Shown here: piece by piece, positions 29,833 to 37,132 of the stretch
Position numbering within the stretch: the first letter of the stretch is position 1
Layout: every line of letters starts with the position of its first letter
Assembly: GCA_046347475.1 (NCBI GenBank)
Contig: JAXMGD010000001.1
Location: forward strand, 186,001-250,000
Length of the DNA stretch: 64,000 nucleotides
Direction of reading: 5' to 3'
Source of the DNA: CAMCXE01 sp046347475
Lineage (GTDB): Bacteria; Pseudomonadota; Gammaproteobacteria; Pseudomonadales; Cellvibrionaceae
Position numbers and translations under genes: made by a program
Notes under the pieces: generated by a model
Seen by the model: only the letters and a program-made list of their open reading frames with translations
The model's database searches: none
Told to the model about the DNA's origin: nothing

Positions 29833-30189
29833 ATGGCTCGTATCGCTGGTGTCAACATACCAGACAACAAACACGCCGTCATTTCCCTCACCTATGTGTA
29901 CGGGATTGGCCGCACCACCGCTAAGAGAATTTGCGCCACCACTGGCATTGCCGAAGACGCTAAAATCTCTTCCTTAACTGAAGACCAAATCGACTTGATT
30001 CGTAACGAAGTTACTAAAATCACAGTAGAGGGTGATTTGCGTCGTGAAGTGTCTATGAGTATTAAGCGCCTGATGGACCTCGGTTGTTACCGTGGCCTTC
30101 GTCATCGTAAGGGGCTTCCTGTGCGTGGTCAGCGTTCAAAGACAAACGCTCGAACTCGTAAAGGCCCTCGCAAGGCAATTAAGAAATAA
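29833..30189 (+). CDS. rpsM: 30S ribosomal protein S13
   Basis: S13 forms subunit bridges and contacts P-site tRNA through its C-terminal tail. The 118 residues begin MARIAGVNIPDNKHAVISLT and carry the signature GLRHRKGLPVRGQRSKTNAR. The ribosome site is TCTGGAG. It is the first gene of the alpha operon. Confidence 0.98.
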   Translation: MARIAGVNIPDNKHAVISLTYVYGIGRTTAKRICATTGIAEDAKISSLTEDQIDLIRNEVTKITVEGDLRREVSMSIKRLMDLGCYRGLRHRKGLPVRGQRSKTNARTRKGPRKAIKK

Positions 30190-30220
30190 TTAACCCTCGC
30201 TACTCATAGGAATATTTCCA

Positions 30221-30616
30221 ATGGCAAAGCCAAGTGCTAAATCAGCACCGCGCAAGAAGGTCAAAAAGACTGTAGTTGACGGTGTTGCCCATATTCATGC
30301 TTCATTTAACAATACCATTGTGACCATCACTGATCGTCAAGGTAACACTCTAAGCTGGGCTACCTCCGGCGGATCAGGTTTCCGTGGTTCACGTAAAAGT
30401 ACTCCATTCGCCGCTCAGGTTGCTGCCGAGCGCGCAGGTCAAGCTGCATTGGAATACGGCCTCAAAAACCTGGACGTAGAAGTTAAAGGTCCTGGCCCTG
30501 GCCGTGAATCCGCTGTTCGTGCGCTGAATAATGTTGGTTACAAAATCACGAATATCGTCGATGTGACCCCCATACCGCACAACGGTTGCCGCCCACCTAA
30601 AAAGCGTCGTGTGTAG
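30221..30616 (+). CDS. rpsK: 30S ribosomal protein S11
   Basis: S11 is part of the platform near the mRNA exit. The 131 residues contain AHIHASFNNTIVTITDRQGN and the C-terminal signature TPIPHNGCRPPKKRRV, where an isoaspartate forms in E. coli. Confidence 0.98.
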   Translation: MAKPSAKSAPRKKVKKTVVDGVAHIHASFNNTIVTITDRQGNTLSWATSGGSGFRGSRKSTPFAAQVAAERAGQAALEYGLKNLDVEVKGPGPGRESAVRALNNVGYKITNIVDVTPIPHNGCRPPKKRRV

Positions 30617-30627
30617 GAGACTGATTC

Positions 30628-31248
30628 ATGGCTCGTTATATTGGACCTACTTGTAAATTATCCCGCCGCGAAGGTACTGATCTTTTCTTAAAGAGCGGTG
30701 CGCGTGCGTTAGATTCAAAATGTAAATTAGAAACCGCCCCCGGCCAGCACGGTCAGCGTCGTGGTCGTTTGTCTGATTACGGGGTACAGTTGCGTGAAAA
30801 GCAAAAAGTACGTCGTATTTACGGCATTTTAGAAAAGCAATTCCGTGGCTACTATAAAGAAGCTGCTCGCCGTAAAGGCGCTACTGGTGAAAACCTGTTG
30901 CAGCTTTTGGAGTGCCGCTTAGATAACGTGGTTTACCGTATGGGCTTTGGCGCCACTCGCGCTGAGTCTCGTCAGTTGGTATCGCACAAATCGCTCATGG
31001 TAAATGGCAAGGTTGTGAATATTCCTTCCTACCAAGTTCAAGTTGGCGACGTGGTTGCCGTGCGTGAAAAAGCTAAGAATCAACTGCGCATTCAAAACGC
31101 GTTGACTCTGTCTTCTCAGCGCGCTGACATTGATTGGATCGATGTAAATAGTGAGAAAAAAGAAGGCGTGTTTAAGCGCGTTCCTGATCGCGCTGATTTG
31201 TCGGCCGACATCAATGAAAACCTGATTGTGGAACTTTACTCTAAGTAA
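30628..31248 (+). CDS. rpsD: 30S ribosomal protein S4
   Basis: S4 nucleates 30S assembly and represses the alpha operon in E. coli by binding a pseudoknot near rpsM. The 206 residues begin MARYIGPTCKLSRREGTDL and contain an S4 RNA-binding domain (LLECRLDNVVYRMGFGATRA). Eleven bases separate it from rpsK. Confidence 0.98.
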   Translation: MARYIGPTCKLSRREGTDLFLKSGARALDSKCKLETAPGQHGQRRGRLSDYGVQLREKQKVRRIYGILEKQFRGYYKEAARRKGATGENLLQLLECRLDNVVYRMGFGATRAESRQLVSHKSLMVNGKVVNIPSYQVQVGDVVAVREKAKNQLRIQNALTLSSQRADIDWIDVNSEKKEGVFKRVPDRADLSADINENLIVELYSK

Positions 31249-31313
31249 CGCTTGAATATCTCTGGCACTTATTCACCTGGTTGCGAAACCAGGTATTAAC
31301 ATAGGTATTAACT

Positions 31314-32303
31314 ATGCTGTTAGCTGTAAATGAATTTTTGACTCCGCGTCATATTGATGTCACCGAGCTTGCTCCTACGCGTGCCCGCGTGGTGTTAGAG
31401 CCACTTGAGCGCGGCTTCGGTCACACGCTGGGTAATGCTCTGCGCCGCATTCTTCTGTCATCTATGCCTGGCTGTGCCATTACCGAAGTCGAGATCGACG
31501 GGGTTCAGCATGAGTACAGTGCAATCGAAGGCATACAAGAAGACGTTATTGAAATTCTGCTGAATTTGAAAAATGTCGCGATTGTTATGCATGGTAAAGA
31601 TCACGCGGTAGTTAGCCTGGCCAAAAAAGGCCCAGGTGTAGTTACCGCTGGCGATATCACTGTGGATCAAAGCGTTGAGATTAAAAATCCAGACCTTGTG
31701 ATTGCGCATATTACGGGTGATGTGGCGCTTAATATGCGCCTGACCATCACGCGTGGTCGCGGTTATCAACCTGCGGATGCGCGCGAGAGTTCTGACGATG
31801 AGACGCGCACTATTGGCCGCTTGCATCTTGATGCATCCTACAGCCCAGTGCGCCGCCTGGCTTATTCCGTAGAAAGTGCGCGTGTTGAACAGCGTACTGA
31901 CTTGGATAAATTGGTGATCGACCTGGAGACTAACGGTACCATCGATCCTGAAGAAGCCATTCGACGCGCCGCCACCATTCTGCAACAACAGCTTGCTGTG
32001 TTTGTGGATCTGGAAGGTGAGAAAGAATCTGAACCTGAGAAGAAGGAAGATCTCATTGATCCAATCCTGCTTCGCCCAGTGGATGATTTGGAGCTTACGG
32101 TTCGCTCGGCTAACTGCCTCAAAGCAGAGAATATTTACTACATTGGCGATTTGATCCAACGCACTGAAGTTGAGTTGTTGAAAACGCCGAACCTGGGTAA
32201 AAAATCACTCACTGAAATTAAAGACATACTCGCATCACGCGGCTTGTCTTTGGGTATGCGTTTAGAGAATTGGCCGCCCGCCAGTTTGAAAAATAGCGAC
32301 TAA
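31314..32303 (+). CDS. rpoA: DNA-directed RNA polymerase alpha subunit
   Basis: RpoA nucleates polymerase assembly and contacts UP elements and activators. The 329 residues equal E. coli in length. The N-terminal domain (LEPLERGFGHTLGNALRRI) and the C-terminal domain (LRPVDDLELTVRSANCLKAE; LLKTPNLGKKSLTEIKD) are both intact. The start at ATG 31314 aligns with the family, although residues 2-7 differ from E. coli. Confidence 0.99.
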   Translation: MLLAVNEFLTPRHIDVTELAPTRARVVLEPLERGFGHTLGNALRRILLSSMPGCAITEVEIDGVQHEYSAIEGIQEDVIEILLNLKNVAIVMHGKDHAVVSLAKKGPGVVTAGDITVDQSVEIKNPDLVIAHITGDVALNMRLTITRGRGYQPADARESSDDETRTIGRLHLDASYSPVRRLAYSVESARVEQRTDLDKLVIDLETNGTIDPEEAIRRAATILQQQLAVFVDLEGEKESEPEKKEDLIDPILLRPVDDLELTVRSANCLKAENIYYIGDLIQRTEVELLKTPNLGKKSLTEIKDILASRGLSLGMRLENWPPASLKNSD

Positions 32304-32313
32304 ATGTTAACAA

Positions 32314-32331
32314 AAGGCCCGTAAGGGCCTT
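32314..32331 (+). other. Small hairpin between rpoA and rplQ
   Basis: AAGGCCC pairs with GGGCCTT around GTAA. No U tract follows, so attenuation or processing is more likely than full termination. Confidence 0.45.
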
Positions 32332-32373
32332 AGATATGACTGCTGAGAAAGCAATCAACAAAGGGTTTAAGTT

Positions 32374-32769
32374 ATGCGTCATCGTTTAAGTGGTCGCCAG
32401 CTAAATAGAACAAGCTCTCACCGTAAGGCCATGTTTAGCAACATGGTTGCTTCACTGGTTGAGCACGAGTTGATCAAAACAACTCTGCCCAAAGCCAAAG
32501 AGCTGCGAACCTATGCTGAGCCTTTAATTACTCTGAGCAAAGTTGATAGTGTTGCCAACCGCCGTTTGGCTTTTAACCGTCTGCGCAGCAAGTCTGCCGT
32601 CGGTAAATTGTTCAACGAGTTGGGCCCTCGCTACAACACTCGCCCAGGCGGTTATCTGCGTATTATCAAGTGCGGCTTCCGCACCGGCGATAAGGCGCCT
32701 ATGGCCTATGTAGAGTTAGTAGATCGTCCGATGGTGGGTGATCTGGAATCAGCTGCTAGCGCAGAGTAG
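32374..32769 (+). CDS. rplQ: 50S ribosomal protein L17
   Basis: L17 lies near the tunnel exit. The 131 residues begin MRHRLSGRQLNRTSSHRKAM, a close match to the family, and include RPGGYLRIIKCGFRTGDKAP. It is the last gene of the alpha operon. Confidence 0.98.
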   Translation: MRHRLSGRQLNRTSSHRKAMFSNMVASLVEHELIKTTLPKAKELRTYAEPLITLSKVDSVANRRLAFNRLRSKSAVGKLFNELGPRYNTRPGGYLRIIKCGFRTGDKAPMAYVELVDRPMVGDLESAASAE

Positions 32770-32810
32770 GTTCTGGGCATTCTCTTTAGGGGGAGTGCTG
32801 ATTTTTTTGA

Positions 32811-32842
32811 AAAGGCCAACCTTAGGGTTGGCTTTTTTGTTT
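32811..32842 (+). terminator. Rho-independent terminator of the alpha operon
   Basis: GCCAACC (32815-32821) pairs with GGTTGGC (32826-32832) around TTAG, with A residues before and TTTTTT after. Confidence 0.9.
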
Positions 32843-32849
32843 TTGGACA

Positions 32850-33123
32850 TTGTTATTATCATTTCGTACTTTACGATTAGCCCACAAGTTTAATTGAGAG
32901 CTAATTTTACATATCGGCCAGCTCCAACTGCGGCTATATCAGTTATTCATGGCAACTAATGTTTTCGTGGGTAATCCCTCCGTTCTAAGTCTTTTGGCTA
33001 GTTAATCGTTGTCCCCGCTCCCTTCGTCTCTACCCTCTCTTGTCTTTAACGCCTGAGATGAACCTTCTAAATACTTCAGCGCGTGCTGGATAAATAACTT
33101 CGCCATTGCCAACGAAGTTTTTT
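32850..33123 (+). other. Gene-free stretch with a possible small RNA
   Basis: The 664 bases between rplQ and the next gene contain no convincing coding frame. A weak promoter-like pair, TTGTTA (32850-32855), 16 bases, TACGAT (32872-32877), precedes a terminator-like hairpin at 33096-33123 (AACTTCG/CGAAGTT, then T6). Together they could define a transcript of about 240 bases. From 33124 to 33433 I see only a small hairpin, CCAACA/TGTTGG (33338-33355), and the ribosome site of the next gene. Confidence 0.25.
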
Positions 33124-33433
33124 ATATCTTATCCATCTGAGGTAAATCAATCTTCCTTTGCTTTAGCGATGACCAGGGCTTCGTATGTCTTAGGTATGCC
33201 GATCACAAGGGCAGAATATCGGTTGGCGGTATAGGCTTTAAATGGAAGCTGACACAGTTTGTGGGAGCGAAATTGCGCGGATGGTTAAGCGCAAACCTAA
33301 GGCCTAGGCGCGACGCAGGAAATTTCATGTGTAGCACGTCCAACATGGCCTTGTTGGGGGTTGTTCCTGTGCTGAGACATACCCCGTTTGGGAGTGTAAA
33401 TGGCGGTCTGGTGATAGGTTAGTGAGGTGAAAG

Positions 33434-34513
33434 ATGAGGATGCGCAGTTGGTTGATGCTAGTGCTGGGGTTGTTTGCCGTGCAGTGCGTTCGGGCGGAGC
33501 AGGTGCGTATGGAGGACTTTTTGGCATTGCCAGTGCCCTTGCAGAGTGCCTTGGATACACGTATCAAGCCGTTAAAACGCCGCACGGATCAGGTTACGGC
33601 GTTGCATCAGCTTCTTTACAGCGCGGCTGGTTTTAACATTATCTATAACAATCAGCGCACTCAAACTGCCAGCGAGGCGTTTTATTCCCGTTCGGGTAAC
33701 TGTTTATCCCTGGCGGCTCTCTATGTGGCATCTGCTCGTTATTTGGGGATGGATGCGCGATTTCAGGCGGTGGAGATTCCGTTCCAGTGGCTGCAGCGGG
33801 ATAAGACTATGTATTACCTAGGCCATGTCAATGCACTGGTGAAACTCGGCCATAACCGGGTGACGGCAGAATTTCTGGGGGCGTTTACCGCAGATGAGTC
33901 CGCTAAGTTTAAATCCACGGAAATGAGTGATGCGGAGGCCTTGGCGCGTTATTACAATAATTTAGGGGTTGAGGCTATGGTGCGGCAGGAGTCCGGCCAG
34001 GCATTTGATTATTTACAGGCGGCTATCGAAAAAAATAAAAAATATGCCGATGCCTGGGTTAATTTGGGGGTTTGGTATAAGGCGCAGCAGCGCGGGTTGG
34101 ATGCTGAGCAGGCTTATTTAACGGCTGTACATTTGGATCGTAAAAACACCTCAGCATTGAGCAATTTAATGGTGTTGTATCAATCTCAGGGGCGCACACA
34201 AATGGCCGAGCAAGTGGCGGATAAGTTGCATCAACACAGATTAAAAAATCCCTATTATTTGGCGAGTTTGGCTGAGCGAGCGCTGCAGGCTAAAGATTAC
34301 AGCAGCGCTGTAATTTTATTGAAAAAAGCTGTTAAAAAGCAGGAGGAAGGGCATTTTTATCAGTTGTTGGGGCAGGCTTATTTTGGTTTGGGTGAAAAAT
34401 CCAAATCTCAAATGGCGCTCGAAAAATCAGTGGCTCTAGCGGCAAGCCCACAGGATAAAACCCTGCGTTCAGGCAAATTGGCGGCTTTGCGTAATCTGTC
34501 GGCGAAGCATTAA
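33434..34513 (+). CDS. Exported transglutaminase-like/TPR protein, function unknown
   Basis: The protein has 359 residues. A signal peptide covers about residues 1-21 (cleavage near VRA-EQ; no lipobox). A domain resembling the transglutaminase-like fold follows, with SGNCLSLA (Cys90) and GHVNAL (His131) as a possible catalytic pair. Tetratricopeptide repeats fill about residues 165-345 (YYNNLGVEAM, then ADAWVNLGVWYKAQ). Proteins of this layout are usually uncharacterised periplasmic factors, and no acid residue completing a triad is certain. GAGGTG lies before the ATG. It is a single gene followed by a convergent dehydrogenase gene; the 193-base gap holds an 8-bp inverted repeat (34669-34676, 34694-34701). 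Confidence 0.8.
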   Translation: MRMRSWLMLVLGLFAVQCVRAEQVRMEDFLALPVPLQSALDTRIKPLKRRTDQVTALHQLLYSAAGFNIIYNNQRTQTASEAFYSRSGNCLSLAALYVASARYLGMDARFQAVEIPFQWLQRDKTMYYLGHVNALVKLGHNRVTAEFLGAFTADESAKFKSTEMSDAEALARYYNNLGVEAMVRQESGQAFDYLQAAIEKNKKYADAWVNLGVWYKAQQRGLDAEQAYLTAVHLDRKNTSALSNLMVLYQSQGRTQMAEQVADKLHQHRLKNPYYLASLAERALQAKDYSSAVILLKKAVKKQEEGHFYQLLGQAYFGLGEKSKSQMALEKSVALAASPQDKTLRSGKLAALRNLSAKH

Positions 34514-34706
34514 GGGGGATTATTAAATGTTTGCGGGAGCCTATTAAATGGTTGGGTTGAGAAAAAATAGCCGAGGGAATGTGCCTTGGCGCCTAACCAA
34601 AATGCCTGTTTTAAACTCAGTACAGGAGAATTTTAAGCAAATTTGATGATGTCAGGAAGAATAAAGTAATTGTTCAGGATATTTTTGTGTGCTTGAACAA
34701 TCGCCG

Positions 34707-35621
34707 TTAAATTTGGCTTTTTATTGAGGTAATAATTGATCTTAAATGATTGGCTGACCGCAAAAAAGCTTGTTGCTCTTCGTCGTTAAGCTTTGGGTGC
34801 AGGATGCGCTCGACGCCATTTTTGCCAATAACCGCCGGTAGGCTTAAGCAAACATCATCGACACCTAAAAACCCGTCGGATTTTAAACTTACCGGCATGG
34901 TGTGTTTGGTGTCGGTGATAATGGTGTGAATAATATCTACCGCCGCGAGCGCAATGGCGTAATTGGTGTGGCCTTTGCGCCGCAGTACTTCAAATCCTGC
35001 CTGGGAGGCGCGTTTAAATAATTCGCGGCGTTGGGGTGTGTCGTCGATGGCTTCGCCACCGGCTGTGGCTACGCTCATAGCCGGGAATTGGGTTTGGCCG
35101 TGTTCGCCCAGAATATAAGCGCGAATATCCTCGGTGTGTATTTGAATATCCTCGGCCAATAATTGTCGAAAGCGGGCCGAGTCCACCAGGGTGCCGGTGC
35201 CTAACACCCGCTGGGGCGCAAAGCCTGTTAATTCGATGGCAAAATACACCAATATATCAACTGGGTTACTGACCATTACAACTTTTGCTGATGGTGAATG
35301 CTGAGCTAATTGCGGTAATAAATTGGCCATTAATTTTACATTGGCGGGGCCAAGTACTTGGCGATCCTGCATATTGGCATCCATAGGTACGGATGCGCAG
35401 ATTACTAATACATCGCTGTCGGCGGTGTCGCTAATAGTTCCTGCAGAAATTTTACTCGGTGCATCGACAAATAATTGCCCGTGCCGCAAGTCTAAAACAT
35501 CGCCCAATACGGATTCCGGTGTGCGCCCTACCAGCACTAATTCTTTGATAATGCTTTTAAGTGAAAGCACAAATGCTATGGCTGAACCTACATGACCTAG
35601 GCCGATAATGGAAACTTTCAT
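34707..35621 (-). CDS. L-lactate/malate dehydrogenase family protein
   Basis: The 304 residues from ATG 35621 (behind GAGGG) have the NAD-binding Rossmann motif GLGHVGSA (7-14), the substrate-binding arginines Arg87 and Arg150, Asn119 in SNPVD, and the catalytic His174 in GEHGQTQFP. This is the LDH/MDH fold, which interconverts a 2-hydroxy acid and a 2-keto acid with NAD. The specificity loop (ASVPMDANMQDR) has neither the usual Gln of lactate enzymes nor the Arg of malate enzymes, so the substrate is open. A TTG five codons upstream is less likely. A long inverted repeat lies in its upstream region. Confidence 0.88.
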   Translation of the reverse strand: MKVSIIGLGHVGSAIAFVLSLKSIIKELVLVGRTPESVLGDVLDLRHGQLFVDAPSKISAGTISDTADSDVLVICASVPMDANMQDRQVLGPANVKLMANLLPQLAQHSPSAKVVMVSNPVDILVYFAIELTGFAPQRVLGTGTLVDSARFRQLLAEDIQIHTEDIRAYILGEHGQTQFPAMSVATAGGEAIDDTPQRRELFKRASQAGFEVLRRKGHTNYAIALAAVDIIHTIITDTKHTMPVSLKSDGFLGVDDVCLSLPAVIGKNGVERILHPKLNDEEQQAFLRSANHLRSIITSIKSQI

Positions 35622-35717
35622 AACACCCTCTAACAATTGTATTTGTGTGCTGGAGCGTTTCGGTGTGAGTGGTTGGTGGCCAGTGCGAATACATTTATCG
35701 GCATGGTTTAATTAACA

Positions 35718-35852
35718 TTAAGGGTGCCTCAGGGAATTCACATTTCGCGGCATCGCTTCGTTATTTTTGTACTCAATTAGACATTGATACCGCTTAAACT
35801 CACTCAATCCTCGCTACCATCACAAAAATTGAATTTCCTCAGGCGCCCTTAA
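35718..35852. repeat. 135-bp element bounded by 23-bp imperfect inverted repeats
   Basis: TTAAGGGTGCCTCAGGG... (35718-35740) and its inverted partner (35830-35852) match at 20 of 23 positions, with TTAA at both tips and 89 bases between. It lies 97 bases upstream of the dehydrogenase start. It carries no frame. It could be a miniature inverted-repeat element or a regulatory structure. I see no target-site duplication. The rest of 35622-35954 shows nothing else clear. Confidence 0.6.
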
Positions 35853-35954
35853 GGAGACTTTTATAAATTACTTTGCCCAATCATGCTTTTTTAAATGTAC
35901 AGTTTCGGCCACATTCTGGTGGCACTTATAAATTCAATACTAAACGTCACTGGG

Positions 35955-36875
35955 TTAATAATTTCTTTTCTGAGCAAACACTTCTATAGCGGCTTTTATC
36001 ACCAGGGCGTGGCGGGCGGCCAGAGCGGCTCGATTATCATCATAGCCGCCGCCAATAACCGTTGCCACTGGAATACCGAGGCTTTTACAGGTGTTGAGTA
36101 CAGATAAATCCCGCTGATAAATTCCCGCTTCGCTCACCGCAAAATGCCCTAGTGGGTCCTGCGCGTATATATCAACGCCCGCATCGTAGAGCATTATATC
36201 CGGCTGGCTAAGCCTTATAGCCTGCTTAAGGGTTGTATGTACGGAGGATAAATAGGCTGCGGTTTGTGTGCCGCGGGGCAGGGCGACGTCTAAATTACTC
36301 TGAGCTTTTTCGCTGGGGAAATTATCTTCGCAGTGTATGGAGCAGGTAAAAATATCGGCATGAGTATTCAAAATACGCGCCGTACCATCGCCTTGGTGGA
36401 CATCACAATCGAAAATCAACACGCGCTTTACTCGGCGCTGTTTGATCAGGGCCAAGGCTGCCACTGCTAGATCATTGAGGATACAAAAGCCGGAGGCAAA
36501 ATCTCGGTGGGCGTGGTGGGTGCCACCGGCTAAATGGCAGGCTATGCCTTTTTCCAGGGCTAAGAGCGCCGTTAACAAAGTACCATTGGGGGAAATAAGC
36601 GTGCGGCGCACCAGCGCCTCGCTCCAGGGCAGGCCCATGGCTTTAAGCTCCGCGGGAGACTGCTTATTGTGTATGAAACGCTGCAAATAAGCGGGGCAGT
36701 GCGCCAACTCTAAAAGCCCAATACTTGCTATTCCCGGGCGATAAAAGGGATTGTTCTCAAGCCAACCCTGTTCGGCTGCATAGGCCTGTAGCAGCGCAAA
36801 TTTTTCCATGGGAAAACGATGCTGGGCGGGAAAGGGGAATGAATACACCGGGTTGGCGATGAGGGGAATTGGCAT
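35955..36875 (-). CDS. Histone deacetylase family protein
   Basis: The 306-residue protein belongs to the zinc-dependent deacetylase superfamily that includes acetoin-utilisation and acetylpolyamine hydrolases. The key residues are visible: the tandem histidines in GGTHHAH (120-121), zinc ligands Asp158 and His160 in DCDVHQGDG, Asp240 in YAQDPLG, and the catalytic Tyr278 in GGGYDDN. In bacteria such enzymes remove acetyl groups from small amines or proteins; the substrate here is unknown. I use ATG 36875; a TTG five codons earlier is less likely. It stands alone on the - strand, with its start facing ygiQ across 257 bases. Confidence 0.92.
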   Translation of the reverse strand: MPIPLIANPVYSFPFPAQHRFPMEKFALLQAYAAEQGWLENNPFYRPGIASIGLLELAHCPAYLQRFIHNKQSPAELKAMGLPWSEALVRRTLISPNGTLLTALLALEKGIACHLAGGTHHAHRDFASGFCILNDLAVAALALIKQRRVKRVLIFDCDVHQGDGTARILNTHADIFTCSIHCEDNFPSEKAQSNLDVALPRGTQTAAYLSSVHTTLKQAIRLSQPDIMLYDAGVDIYAQDPLGHFAVSEAGIYQRDLSVLNTCKSLGIPVATVIGGGYDDNRAALAARHALVIKAAIEVFAQKRNY

Positions 36876-37132
36876 AGGCTCTAACGGCAAGCGCTGTGTT
36901 TAGAAAAATTCGATTGGATTAACGTGTCGTAGTGTAACGCTTTGTTTGAGATAAACCTTTTGCGCTCTGCCTGGTATTGCCTTGGCAAGCCAGCAGGCTA
37001 AAGCAGTTTTTACTCAAGGGGCTTGTGCAAAAACCGCTTATTTTATAGGGCCAAAAGGGCGAAATAGGCACTGCCGGGCGGCGGCGGTTTCTGGCACAAT
37101 GGTCATCTTATAGCCATCCTTGTCGTGCCTCC

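Noticed and set aside
31458..32159. A 233-codon antisense frame in rpoA
   Set aside because: It is a shadow of rpoA without start signals or family features.
33297..33585. Two overlapping antisense frames before the TPR gene
   Set aside because: Both are low in family-like features, overlap each other and run into the coding start of the TPR gene; neither has a ribosome site.
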